Positions 14,946 through 26,919 of a stretch of 64,000 bases of DNA are shown piece after piece. The position numbers were made by a program, and so were the translations under genes. Source of the stretch: Prorocentrum cordatum. Its lineage: Eukaryota; Sar; Dinophyceae; Prorocentrales; Prorocentraceae. The first letter of the stretch is position 1. Each line of letters begins with the position of its first letter. Under the pieces are notes generated by a model. The model was not told the DNA's origin. It searched no databases and worked only from the letters and a program-made list of their open reading frames with translations. The DNA lies in the NCBI GenBank assembly GCA_963575745.1, contig CAUYUJ010004525.1:449291-513290 (forward strand), in the 5' to 3' direction.

Positions 14946-16310
14946 GTCTGAGAAGAAAAGCGGCGCGTGGAGAGAAGGGGGACAGAGGGCGAGAGAGAGA
15001 GAGAGAGAGAATGTCAGAATGTCACAGAGAGCAGCCCGACGCCGCGCCCCGACGCTGCTGGCCCGACGCCGCGACGCTCCCCCTCCTTCCCGCCACAATC
15101 GGCGGAACGTACGGATGGCTCGCGGCGGCCGCGGGCAGCAAAGCGTGCTCCTCGTCGTTGCTCAAGGCCGCCGGCGCGCGCAGCACGAATACCATCTGCT
15201 TCAGGTTGTCGAGAATATGCGCCAGCAATTGGATCTGCGCCCCAGAGACTCTCGCAGGACAGAGGTCCTGGCCCTACCCCGAAACAAACATCACTCATGC
15301 GAAGCAGCCTTCATTGCATGTTATATCTTTTCGCAAGCTTCACGCGTCTATTCTCATTGTTCACAACTGTCACACAGCAATATTTGCGATGTCTTGCGAG
15401 CTTGGCACGCAAAGAACATCGACATGCCACGCGACTTCTACAATTGTCTCAAAGGTGTAAGATGGACGCAGCATCTGACGCCAAAATGTTTTCTCTCACA
15501 GGGTGCGAATCAGAAACCACTGTACCCGAATAAAAAAAAGAGTTAGTTCAACGTGGCACATAAACAGCCGATTGAGAAACGTTCACCCCGCGTTGGGCCC
15601 TGGTCCGCGACAAAAGTTTTTCACTTCGGTAGATAGGTAAACACAACACCCTTCCTCACCCCCCGTACCAGTACCGACCCCCAGGCCCGATCCAAATCCG
15701 CCATCGCGTGGAAGGGCGTGTTGATCAGCATGTCGTGCTTCTCTGCAGCCTTGACGTCCGCAATAACTTTGGCAACGTCCATAAGGTGCGATGGGAGGTT
15801 CATTTCCACGTGAGCAAAAGCGGTACTCAGAAAATAGTTCCGAGGATCCTCCATGTTGTCCCACATCCCCCCCATCGAAGACACGTGCATGGTGAGGGCG
15901 GCCATCGCGGAATTCATCGTCTTCGCGGCGTGGCCCTGCGCCTGCGGCAAGGCGAAATCTAGCGGAAGAAGCAAGCTCGAGCTTAAAAGACGAATCAGAT
16001 GTAATACTTGCAAATGAACTGTGATTTGGATCAATCGCATGGTCATTCGTCATCGTCATGTTTCCTTTTTTCCGCCCTCTTACTGTCTGTCCTAGTCCTG
16101 CGTGCTAAGATCCGCTGGCCCCTCCCCCAAGCGACACCAGACACGCATGATGCGCATTTCCCTATGTCTGTGCAAGCTCCTGCCTTCATCTCTTTGATCC
16201 CCGCTCCCCCGCTGGCCACGCGTCGATCTACCCCCGAACCTGCATTAATTATCATGACATATGTTCAGCTCTGCTTGTTGGCATCGCTGGTGTTCTACGT
16301 CTCTCTCTCT

Positions 16311-16365
<55 letters not shown>

Positions 16366-18898
16366 TCACTCTGTCCAAATGTTTCTTTGTCTCTCTGTCT
16401 GCCTTTCTGTCCGCGCCACTCTTTCTATATCTCCCTCATCTCTATCTATCCCTCTCTGTATCTCTGTCTCTCTTTCCCTCTCGTTGTCCGCCCCCAGCCC
16501 GCGCGCCCCTCAATTAGTTCCGCAGGCAATAGGCGAGAGAGATCCCACCAGCCCCATCAGGCCATGAGAGGCAGCGAGAAGCCGATCGTGTCACAGACGA
16601 GGTTCAGCACATCCTCGGCGGCCTGAAGGCGGGCAACGGGGGGCAGCGAGCGCCGGCGCTGAGGGGCCAGGAGGGAAGAGGAAGAATGAGGAGGAGGAGG
16701 AGGGAGGAGGGAGCAGGGAGGAGGGAGGAGGTGGGAAGAGGCAGAGGAGGGAAGTGAAGGAGAAGGGGGAGGAGGAGTCGGAGGGGTCGGAGGCGTCGGA
16801 GGAGGAAGAGGAGGAGAAAGAGGACGAGGAGCAGTCGGGGGAGTCGGAGGAGTCGGAGGAGGAGGAGGAGGAGGAGGAGGAGAAGGAGAAGGAGGAGGAG
16901 GAGGAGGAGGAGGAGGGAGGCGCGGGCGGGCAATGACTGAGACAGAATAAAGTCGGCCCCTCAAAGCAGCAGCACGTGCCAGATAGATGAGAGTTACCAG
17001 CGTGTGCAAGTCAATACCAAAGCAAAGAGATGAGTGAGCAAGAGGGCGCGCGTTGTTGTTGCTGACGATCATCTCTGCCAAGAAGCCCTCGATCTCCTCC
17101 TGATTCCCCGCGGTGCTGGATTCGCTGACCAGGTTCAGCACCATCAGAGCGTCGGGATCGGAATCCCTCGGGGGGCGCGGCAACATGTCGAGCCAATGCG
17201 ATCGCGAAAGGAGGGGGAGGGGTGCAGAGCTCGAAGGAAACGAATGTAGAGTTAATAACATTGCAAACTGAAGATGGAAGGAGCTGGGGTTGAGCGGCGA
17301 TGAGTTGGGACGCAGAGCGGTTCGATGCCAGCCGCGCACAATGGATACAAACCAGAAAAGCAATCATTGATTGGCGAGCCTTGGCTTGAGGCGGGCATTG
17401 CGGTAGATCAGAGACTTCATGAAGGCCTTGAGCACTGTCCACCCTTTGATCTCCTTCTCGGTGCCAGGCGCCTGCAGCTTCAACGACGTCGCGCCCCTGC
17501 CCAACCCTCCAGGCAAGCCAGATCGCTACCGCCGTCTCTGTCAGCATTATCGTCGTCGCAAGAGTCGTCGCTGCCGCCGCCGTCGCTGTCCTCGCTGGGT
17601 CGTCGACGTTCGCACCAAGCGACAAGCGCGCATAGTTGAGAAGAGCTGTCGAGGCAATCTGGGGGAAACGCTGACGACGATGACGACCCCAAAGACGATT
17701 GAAACAACAAATGCAAGTGGGATCAACAACGCCAATTGGAAGCAAATGCGAGCAGCATGGTACGTGACTACTGATGAGAGTTGACAAGCGCCCCGTGCCA
17801 CCCTCCCCCCACCCGACAGCCATGAACAACGCGATGTGGCGAAAAGCCTCGATGAGTTCAGCTTGCGACTTGTCGATCTTTGTCAAGTAGGCCACAGCGT
17901 TGTCTAAGTGAGTGAACCAATCTGCCGTCGTCCCCTCTGCGTCGTCGCCGATCAATTCCAGGGGGAGAGGGGTGTGCTTCAGCTGCACTGTCTTCTTATT
18001 GACTTTCTTGCCTTCCGCTTCGGCCTCGCGACGCGCGGCGCTGTTCCCTGGCCCCTACCTCCCACTCCTCCCCGTGCCAGTCCCCTACCGACGTCCTACC
18101 TCCCACTCCCCACCTACCTCCTACCTCCAAACCCCCTGCCACTTGAAACCCGTCCTCAACCCTATCTCCCACTACTCTCCCCATGCCACTTCTCGCACGC
18201 TCTCACCGGCATGCCTTCGCCATCTTCTCGTCGAGCTTATGGACCTTCTGCTTGTGTTTCTCAGCCTTGTCGCATAGTTTCTTGGTGGCGGCCTCTGCCT
18301 TCTTCTTCCGCTTCTGCTCTGCCTTCAGGTCGTTCGCCTATGACGTGAAAATAGCGCATTGAAGTTAGGGCTGGCAACGACGAGGGGCTATGCAGACGGC
18401 ACAAACAAAAGGACGACATCTTAACATGCTCATGCTGCCAATCCAAACGGTGAGAGGGCGCTGCGACCTAAAACTAGAGAGGGCAATTGCACATGGCAAG
18501 CAACAGTATGGATGGCATGCCCAGGCGGATCTGATGACCAAAAGGAGCGAAGACAATTCAACGGCTGATCTCGTGATATCCAAAATGACCTCGGCTCCAC
18601 CATGTCAACTCAGACTGATGCTCGATCCCGACTGCCCCCTGACCCCAACTCTCCCCGATCAGCCTCGGTGTAAGCAGTGAGCAGCGTCTTCAAGCAGTCG
18701 TCGTTGATCGATCGCAAGAGCGGGAGGCCATTCGGGAGAGCCTCGCACTTGCCCCAGGGCTTGTTCACCCTCGGGAAGCCCAGAAGAACGATGTCCACGA
18801 TGACGTCGGGCCGAGAGGCCTTCAGCGCCTTTGCAAGGGATGCTAAGGACGGCGTGGCAGAGGGCCAAAGCAAGCAACGAGAGGGCGATAGCGAGAGA

Positions 18899-18951
<53 letters not shown>

Positions 18952-21900
18952 CGCACGACGTGGACATTGAGTCGGCAATGGATGAGGCAGCAGGGCAACA
19001 ACAGAGCGTAGTCTTGATAGAAATGCATAGCAGCCAGAGAAGTAGAAAATGACATGTTCAAGCATGCGGGCACATGATGCATAATAGTTGCACACGCTGG
19101 CTAATGGATAGGCGGAGGAGGAGGAGGAGGAGGAGGCCGCCAAGGTCGCGCCTGCAAACCCTAGATCAATAACAAAAACAATTGAATCAACTGAAACATG
19201 CATCCCCCGTTCCCGTCTGCCCGCCCCCCCAATCAGAGCTTTAAGAACCTCGCCTGCATCCTCGCCAAACCCCCTACCGTCAAAGACACTACCCTGCTCC
19301 AAGCCAGAGCCCCTATCCCAGGCGGGGGGCGAGCCCGAGTGACATGCGCCAGGATGGTGTAGAGACGGTCGTGGGACTCCTGGGACATGTTCGGGAAATC
19401 GACCTCCCTGTTGGCCCTGCTGACCAACTGGTCCCAGATAGTCTGGCCCGTAACCTGGCACTTGGTCTTGACAGCGTCCTTCCTGAACGTCGCCGTGATT
19501 TCGTATTTGTGGTACGAGGCAAAGCGATCTGGATGCATGGCCTTGGGGCAGGCGGGCGTGGAGAGCAACGCGTGCTGCATGATCTAAGGCATCGGCAAGG
19601 GAGGGTGGGGTCCCCAGGACAATAGACATGCTCACGTACGACACAACAGATGACGCGACGTGTACGAATATCGATGATGTCGAAACGATCGAACTCATGA
19701 AATGCACGCGTTACATACATCAACGTCGTCCTCTGAATGACGTCGCAACAACGCCGACGAAACGCTCATGTCGGTTTTACTTGGAAGCTATGCTATAGGG
19801 ATTGAGAATGGAAAGAGGATGGCGCCAAGACAAAGGATCGGTGAGTGAAACAACTAATAGCTAGCTTGACCCAATCGTGACCAGAAGAAAGAGGAGGGAG
19901 GACACGTGGGATGTCGAGAAGCAGTGCCGGTGCCCACGCTGAATGGCCTCCCGATGTTAACACGCATGAGTTGTACTCAAGCAATCATCTCATCATGGTC
20001 ATATCATGTCCCTCACCCGCGTGGCCTGCACGTATTCGTACCGTTTCTCGTTGTACAGGTTCTGCCCCAAGCTGCTCCACGTCCACCCATTGGCTCGGCG
20101 AAGAGTGGCGAAGCCCGCCTCATCAAGAAGAAGGCCGCGTGAGCAGACGGGGGGGTGGCAGGCAGCAAGATATGATATGGCAAGTACCAGGATTGTGGAG
20201 GCAATGTCGCGTGAGGAGTAGATGAAGTCGGTATCGTTGCATGGCAACAACAACACAGCAACCAGTGATTACAACAACACGCAAATGGTCAGTGTGGTGT
20301 TCTCAAACAGCAGCAGCGCATGACATTGCAACCGTCGCGCGCCATCTAATCCACTGGCATCGACATCGTCGTCATTGGCATTACATTCGTCGTCGTAGTG
20401 TTGCTGCCGCGTGCCAACACGGATGCGCGACGCGAGTATGCGTGCTAGACATGTGTGCAGGCGGCCTCAAGCGCATCTACGTCCCGAATCTTTTCGATGA
20501 TCGTTGTCTCGGTCGACTCCCCGTTGAAGATATTGCCCAAGCCCTTTATGAACCTCACCACGCCACGAGTTACTGTCCTGCGGTATACTTTGCAATGCGG
20601 CCATCCTCTTTCGATGCTCCTGCCCAAGCCCACCAATTGATACAGCAATGGAAAAAGGATGCGTGGAATGCTCAAGAGGGGCGTAGGGACAAGGGATAAA
20701 GATCAGCAGGAGGGATAACATGAATGGAACTGAGCTTCACGTAGCAGACATGTTGGACGTACACATACGCGCGTGACACAACATACACAGCCGTGTCGCA
20801 AGCATGACCCCAAACTACACATTCACAGCTGAAATTGTATATGTCGAACCCGTGGCCCTTACACAGCATGCATGTTGGTGTACAAATCCAGCCACGACAA
20901 CCAAACAACAGATGCGACCGTGATGTGTATTAGGCAAAACACGCCATAGGCCTGATCATGAACAAGTTCGCATTGTCAATGCATTACATGTAATCTGCCG
21001 ACGTGGACGCAATGCACCCCCCATCACAACCCCTAAATCAGTTCGCACAAAAGCACATTAACGCATGAGTACAAGTGCTACATCAACTACATCAATGCCA
21101 TCGCGCGCGCAATGCCAATCGCGATGCGCCCCTATAATCCTCTGTACGTTGCGATTATTTTTCTCGTGGTCTGCGTTGTGTGCGGCCTTCATCCCTTCTG
21201 CCAGCGTTGCTCCGTGGATGGCCTCGTAGTGGTCCTTGTGGACATGCGCAACGCACACCGACGCGCGCAATGCACAGTAGCATGGCAATGTAACCAGCAT
21301 GTGTGACGCGTGATGATGACAGCGCATGCTGAACACGAGTCGGCGACGTGGATCGCAAATCAATGAAGCGCGGTGGCATGAGAGAAGTCAACACGCGGGC
21401 GACCCATTGGGGGATCGCAGACGATGATGGTCCAACGAACGTCTAAACGTGAAGGGAGAACAAACAACGGTGCTAACATGTCAACGCACTCATGTAACAA
21501 AGCAAAAACAATTGCAATCCTCCTTCGTCTCGTCGGGGTGCTGCACCAGCCACGCCCCTCCACGCGAGTCGGCCACCAAGCCGATCTGTTCGATGCTGGT
21601 CTGGCGACGCTGGACGCTCGCGAGGTCGCCTCTGTCGTTCCATTTGTGCCGCGTCTGCCCGCCGCGCGCCCATGAAGAGCCAATGCAACATTTAGCTGCG
21701 AGAGGTGTGCGACCCCACTGGCCATGTGCGATAGAGATTGACGCGCTCTAACATACGATCGCTTGTATGCGAACAGGCACAGACGCGCGCGATCACGGAT
21801 ACCATGCCGACCATAGTTGAAAGTGAAGCTGAGCGCAAGTGGCGTATACGTATGTGCCAGCAACGAACGAAGGCGGCGACTGAGTGGCACAACGCGCGCA

Positions 21901-23760
21901 AGACGCCAACGACATGACAACACGCACACATGGACGCGCACTACCACGCGGTCGAATGGATTAGCACGTAATCAACCGACATTGCTAATCGTGAGACCCG
22001 CAGACGCACGCAATGCAACAAACTTTCGTCGACCTGCGCCCCACCCCCGCCCCACAATGGAGAAGTCTCCAGAACGCGTGATGAAGGACGCCGCCTTGTC
22101 GGAGAATATCAAAAACTCAGCGTCCACGGCGGCCAACAGCTCCAGCGTTGACAGGTGCTCCCCGTAGCGAGCCTGGCGCGGGCGGTGGATACTGAACATG
22201 CGATGGTGAAAGCTATAATGCAGATAACACTGATAACCGCAAGAGAATTCACAACCAACAATGTCTAATACATGCGCGTGCGTCGTGGTGCGCGCGCGCC
22301 GCGCGCCCTTTTCAAAACCTCTCAGCGCTGCAAATTGAAAAAACAAAATCGTCACCGGTTCACGAATTACAAAAACAAAAATTATATATATTAAAAACCT
22401 GCCGATTCCAAACTTGAAGCACGCAAACGCACATGAGCCCAAAAAAAAAAAAAAAAACAGCGCTGAAATGTTCAAAACCTGCTGATTCTTCCAACCAGTT
22501 GGAAGGAGAGGCTCTCCTTCCAACCAGTTGGAAGGAGACCCTCGTTTCGAAGGATTTCGGTGGAGCAGAAAGTAAACGCAACGTGCGCAGGTCCTAGCAA
22601 ACCTAACATCACCTTCCAACCAGTTGGAAATTTTTCTTGGATCCTACAACGTGGATGGCCAGAGTCATGATGCACGGGCGCTCCCCTCACATGATATCAT
22701 TGTTATCGCGCCCTGAGGTTCTGTTTTTTTTTTTCGCGTGCATGGTTGGAACCGCAAGTGTCGGGAGGCGCGCATGGGTACCAACAAAATGAACGTCGCC
22801 TGGATGTGTTGCGTTTTGCGGGCGCCCAGCGGGCATGGGTTCACGTGAAAGCATGTTGACGCAGATCCTTTTTTTGTGCGCGCATGTGGTCGCATGACAT
22901 GTTTACCTTCAGCCTCCAAGCTGCGCGCAATCGACCGTCCGAGGCGACTCGATTACGATCTGCACGTCTGGCATGCGCGCACTTCCCCGAATAGCTACCC
23001 TCGTGGGCATGTGCATCGGGCGGCGGTCCTGAACAGTCTCGAAGTTGTCCCCCAAGGTGTCCGCTGGCGTGATGCTTGCCGGCGCGATCGCCATGACCAC
23101 GCGAGAGGCACCTGCAAGCGCGGATCAATAAGAGGGAGCAGGGTTGCATGCACATGCGAAGGAGAAGGGAGTGAGATTCGCATAAAAAGACGCCCAGTGA
23201 ACCCTAGAGATCATTGCTACGGCATGCCCTGGATGGTTTGAACTTCCTCTTTGCGTTTGTAAGAGCTAGATAGTTCAGAGAGGACATGGAACAACTGCGG
23301 CGTGGGCATCTCAGCACACCCCCTGGACATAGCCTAGCAAAGCAGTGCAATGATGGCGTTCGATGGGGAGGAGGGGCGGGGGAGGTTGGTAAATGGCGGA
23401 GTCCCATGATCGTGAGCGAGCTCGTCTCAATGCGTTTGTGGGCCCCCTTTTGCGCCTCCAATCCAAATCCTCCTGTCTGGCATGGTTGCCCCTCGCACTC
23501 TCCAGCCTACGCCAGCGTCGTCCCCGCAAGGTGTGTCAGCCCCGCTGTTCCCGAGATTCGAGGCGCCTTTATCACCGTGCGCGTGGCCGCTGAATGAGGC
23601 CCCGCGGGGGGGGGGGGGGCTGGGTTCGGCAATCGGGGCGCTGAGTGTTTTTGAAGGTCCCCTTCCCCCAAGAACTCATCATCCCTCTCCTCCCTCCACT
23701 ACTCTCCTCCCCTCCTTCCCTACTTCTCCATGCTACTGCGTTGCCTGCCTCCTTCCTCAT
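14254..23760 (-). CDS. Gene B, copy 1: large multi-exon protein, function unknown
   Basis: Minus-strand exons, 5' to 3': a possible first exon near 23640-23760, then about 23530-23589, 23221-23309, 22915-23111, 22063-22172, 21523-21654, 21148-21234, 20467-20613, 20017-20121, 19335-19583, 18668-18842, 18207-18337, 17818-18047, 17383-17496, 17030-17190, 16565-16622, 15675-15945, 15113-15234 and 14254-14317. Most have AG acceptors and GT or GC donors. The Lys/Ala/Glu-rich exon 18207-18337 looks helical or coiled-coil. Exon 19335-19583 contains [20 protein letters not shown]. No enzyme motif or known family is recognised. The product would be roughly 1000 residues. The true start and stop are not fixed; the stop should lie between 14.0 and 14.25 kb, just upstream of gene A on the same strand. 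Confidence 0.55.
14826..15010. repeat. (GA)n microsatellite at the edge of the duplicated block
   Basis: About 185 bp of GA with few interruptions. The copy after the N gap begins exactly at the right edge of this tract, suggesting the tract stopped the assembly. Confidence 0.92.
16305..16362. repeat. (CT)n microsatellite
   Basis: Perfect CT run in an intron of gene B, followed by CT-rich sequence to about 16490. Copy 2 is at about 36583-36640. Confidence 0.9.
16640..16935. repeat. Purine-rich hypervariable intron tract of gene B
   Basis: GGA/GAG-rich sequence with GTCGGAG steps. The matching stretch in copy 2 (about 36918-37307) is 94 bp longer and differs throughout, while both flanks are almost identical. 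Confidence 0.85.
18889..18950. repeat. (GA)n microsatellite
   Basis: GA run in a gene B intron. Copy 2 (39261-39365) is 46 bp longer with a GG interruption. Confidence 0.92.
22489..22629. repeat. Hairpin repeat cluster in a gene B intron
   Basis: The 16-mer TTCCAACCAGTTGGAA occurs at 22489-22504, 22518-22533 and 22614-22629. The first two, joined by GGAGAGGCTCTCC, form a 45-nt almost perfect inverted repeat. Direct repeats of TTCAAAACCT (22311, 22471; variant at 22391) and the palindrome CAGCGCTG (22323, 22458) lie just upstream in AT-rich sequence. Repeated at 42907-43047 in copy 2. Confidence 0.8.
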
Positions 23761-23770
23761 CGCTTACATT

Positions 23771-23826
23771 CCGTAGCCACGCGCACATCTGACCCGATTG
23801 GCTCAAGACAATACCCATTGGCTCAA
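23771..23826 (+). other. Spliced-leader-like fragments on the plus strand
   Basis: CCGTAGCCA (23771-23779) equals the first nine bases of the dinoflagellate leader. ATTGGCTCAAG (23797-23807) and CCATTGGCTCAA (23815-23826) resemble its 3' half. They lie between gene B and the PHD gene and point opposite to both. They may be a broken relic or chance. Confidence 0.35.
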
Positions 23827-23999
23827 TCTGAGGCTCACCTCCCTACCCCCTCGCTCTCTCGCGCGCCCGTGGCGCCTGCCGGTGTGCACAGAGGGCAATG
23901 TATCCATTAGCTGCATTAGCAGTCGGTCCGTCATATGATGATTTTACCATCACTTGACATCACCAATTATCCATGCATGTTGTAACCAATCACCACAGA

Positions 24000-25475
24000 T
24001 CAAACATGTCGGCACCCAGGACACAAAAACGGCAGCTCTGTGCAATTGTGCAATATCCGCTCGGCACAACTACAATGCCACATACACAAACAGCTGGTGC
24101 ACCGCAGCAATACATCTGGGATCGTGGCATCGTCACATGCACAACATATGTACCTGTCCGATGGATCGAATGGCCCCTGATAGTGTCTGGTTCTGTGGTA
24201 TGCCATCAACGTGAGCAACCAATCCTCCACTTGAAACCGATTTTTCCCTCTGGCTTTCTCCACCAAGACACCCGTGTCACCGAGGATGATTCGACAATTG
24301 TGGAAATCGCGCATGGCCACACGATTCGGCGGTGCTGGGCCATCGCCGTAGTGCCCGACAATAAACTTCACGCGGTTGTTGTGGTCAAGTGTCACAGGGA
24401 ACCCTTTGCGCGTGATAGGATCTACCCACATCACAAGAAATATGTTGCCTTCTGCATCCTCCACCAGACTGACTGTGCCCTTCGCAATTGGTTTGTCACT
24501 ACGGGACACTGCCATTGAAAGGGCATTTTCAACCGCAGCTGCGCCCCTTCGGGTCAGCAATAGGAGGCGCTCAGGACACATGTCTCCATCTGGCGTCGGT
24601 GGTCCATAAACAGGGTCACCACCGTCCGATGCGTCATCTGGACCACCCATTGGTGGTTCATCAATGTCTGGTGGTTCGTCTCCGTGGGGGGCCGCGTGCG
24701 GCCCTGGATCATCCGTTGGTGGCTCATGAGGCACAATGGGCTCATCAGGTGGGAGATCACCGTCCTCGTTCAATTCTTCGTCTTCGGGGTGTCCAGTGAC
24801 ATCATCGCCGTTGCCGTCATCAGGCCCGTCGTCGTACTCCCCCGTTTCCTCCATCATCTCTTCCAACAAGCGAACAAATGGATCAACGTCCTCGGCCTCT
24901 TCTTCCTGTTGCCCAAGCTGTTTTGTACGTGATCTGGGTTTGGTTGCGTGCTCTTTGGCCTCGCCGCACTTGGCTTCCAGGAGAGACACCCACTCTAAAT
25001 CATAACCCCATATGTTCACTTGTTTCCTGGCACCATCACCAGGCAAGTGCGCAACGACCAAGTCAATCAACCTGGTTGGGTTGGGTGGCCAATCCAGCTC
25101 GAAACGTAGGAGGGCAGGGGCTAGTCGATGAATCTTCCCAGTGCATACGTATACCCTGTGTGAATACCACCAGCACATAACGAACGCATCCCTGATTGCA
25201 CCCCCAGGGCGGCTGAATGTCCACGCTGTATCTACCCATGGGGTTTGTTGCAAGTCTCCGAGCGGGCCAATATACCGAGACGCCTCTAGCAACTCCGCGG
25301 TCACACGGGGTACCACCAGCGGCGCCATTGGTGGAGGTCGAACAGGCGCGTCGTCGGTTAACGCCAAGGGCACAAACCGATCAGCATACGTTGTTACCTT
25401 CTGGTAATCCATAACCCTGTGGTGCAAACCAACGCATTCGTCAACTGTGATTGGTGTACCCAATTTAATACGCAA
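24000..25475 (-). CDS. PHD-finger protein, copy 1
   Basis: An open frame of about 491 codons ending at a TGA on 24000. It has no ATG at its 5' edge; the first ATG is at codon 22, so either the protein starts there or an upstream exon is missing. The last 50 residues form a C4HC3 PHD finger with textbook spacing: C444/C447, C459/C462, H467/C470, C485/C488. PHD fingers usually read histone H3 tails in the nucleus. Residues about 187-300 are an acidic, Pro-rich linker (QEEEAEDVDPF, GEYDDGPDDGNGDD). Residues 301-440 look globular, with no family recognised. It sits 3 kb downstream of the transposase-like gene on the same strand, and the two may belong to one element. The PHD call is secure; the role is inferred. 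Confidence 0.75.
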   Translation of the reverse strand: MRIKLGTPITVDECVGLHHRVMDYQKVTTYADRFVPLALTDDAPVRPPPMAPLVVPRVTAELLEASRYIGPLGDLQQTPWVDTAWTFSRPGGAIRDAFVMCWWYSHRVYVCTGKIHRLAPALLRFELDWPPNPTRLIDLVVAHLPGDGARKQVNIWGYDLEWVSLLEAKCGEAKEHATKPRSRTKQLGQQEEEAEDVDPFVRLLEEMMEETGEYDDGPDDGNGDDVTGHPEDEELNEDGDLPPDEPIVPHEPPTDDPGPHAAPHGDEPPDIDEPPMGGPDDASDGGDPVYGPPTPDGDMCPERLLLLTRRGAAAVENALSMAVSRSDKPIAKGTVSLVEDAEGNIFLVMWVDPITRKGFPVTLDHNNRVKFIVGHYGDGPAPPNRVAMRDFHNCRIILGDTGVLVEKARGKNRFQVEDWLLTLMAYHRTRHYQGPFDPSDRYICCACDDATIPDVLLRCTSCLCMWHCSCAERILHNCTELPFLCPGCRHV

Positions 25476-25619
25476 CCTGTCCGAAGCAAGCGGCAGCTGT
25501 AGGGCCCTTAGTTGTTGCGGCTTGCCTCGCGACCGCGATCAACGAACCAAGGCCGACATGGGCGGCCAGTTCTACGCTACGTGAAGCATAGACCGCACGA
25601 TGGCCGAGATTCGACCAGA

Positions 25620-26885
25620 TCGGCGGCCGAGCGTACCGACCGCCCCCTTCATGATCACGCACGCACGCCAATACAATCGCCCACCGGCGCCCACACGCCG
25701 GCGCGCCAACCCCCCACCCACCACCACCGCCGGCGATCCCTCCCCGACCATCCACCGGCACCAGCCCTCCGCCAGCACGCGCCACCATTGGCGCCACGCA
25801 GACACGCACACACAAATGACCCACCCTAACCCCCCACCACCCACCTACTCACAGACACACGCACACACACCGCACACACAAACACACACTACCACCACAC
25901 ACGCATTCATACGCACGCACTACCAATTAACCACCCACCCACGCCCCACCCCACCACCACCGCCACCACAAACCGCCGCCGCCAGCACCGCCAACCGCCG
26001 TACCCCACCCGCCGTACCACGCCTTACCCGCGCCCCACCCACTGTACCCCACCCAAGCACACACGCACACACACAAACAAACACACGCACCACCGCCACG
26101 ACCAGCACACCCCCTGCTCACACCGCACCACGCACAACACATTACCCCACCCCACCAACGCGCGCCACCACCCACCCACGCCCATCACCCCGCGCCACCG
26201 TCGCCCCCCCACCCGCGCGCTGACCCCTCCCCCCCCGCCCACCTCCCACCGACGCCCGAACCCCAACCCCGCCAATGCAACCACGTCTCCAACCCATCCC
26301 TCCGCACCCCTTCCCACGCGCGATTTCACCACAACGCGCGTCTGTCTGCGCTGTCGATGAGCCCAACCTATCCATCCGTCTGCGACGTCGATAAGCCCAC
26401 CCTCGCCAGACCCCACCGCCATTCATGACCACGGACAAACCAATGCGGCGCACAAACGTGCGCGCGCACCCCTCGGCCCTACAGCCGCGCCCCTAGCCCA
26501 AACTCCCCCCGCCCCCATCAACCACGCGCATGCGCACCGTCCGCCCACCCACCCACCGCCCACCGCCACCACCACCACGCCCCACGACGCCCACCCCACA
26601 ATTCCCACCACACCAACCACCCTCCCACCACCAGCCCCCCCCCACACCCACACACACACACACACACAACCACCACCACCACCACCACCACCACCACCAC
26701 CACCACCACCACCACCGCCATGCAAAACTATGTTCTCTCTCTCTCTCTCTGTATAAATCCCTCTCGCTCACGCGCACACGCGCACGCACGCACGCGCGCG
26801 CGGCGCACTCGCGCACGCGTACAAACACACGCGCACACACACACGCACACACACACGCACACACACGCACCTCGCCCCCCACCTT
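25620..26885. repeat. CA/CCA-rich low-complexity region
   Basis: Long stretches of CACACA, CCACCC and ACGCAC, including (CA)n at about 26650-26668 and (CAC)n at about 26669-26716, then CT and CA/CG runs. Frames here read as His/Thr/Pro (plus strand) or Val/Gly (minus strand) and are repeat artefacts. Copy 2: about 46038-47311, with 8 bp more CA. Confidence 0.85.
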
Positions 26886-26919
26886 GGGTCCCCTGTCGTC
26901 TTATCCTTGCGCGCATGGC

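Noticed and set aside
25600-26880. His/Thr/Pro-rich plus frames and Val/Gly/Trp minus frames
   Set aside because: Direct translations of CA and CAC microsatellites.
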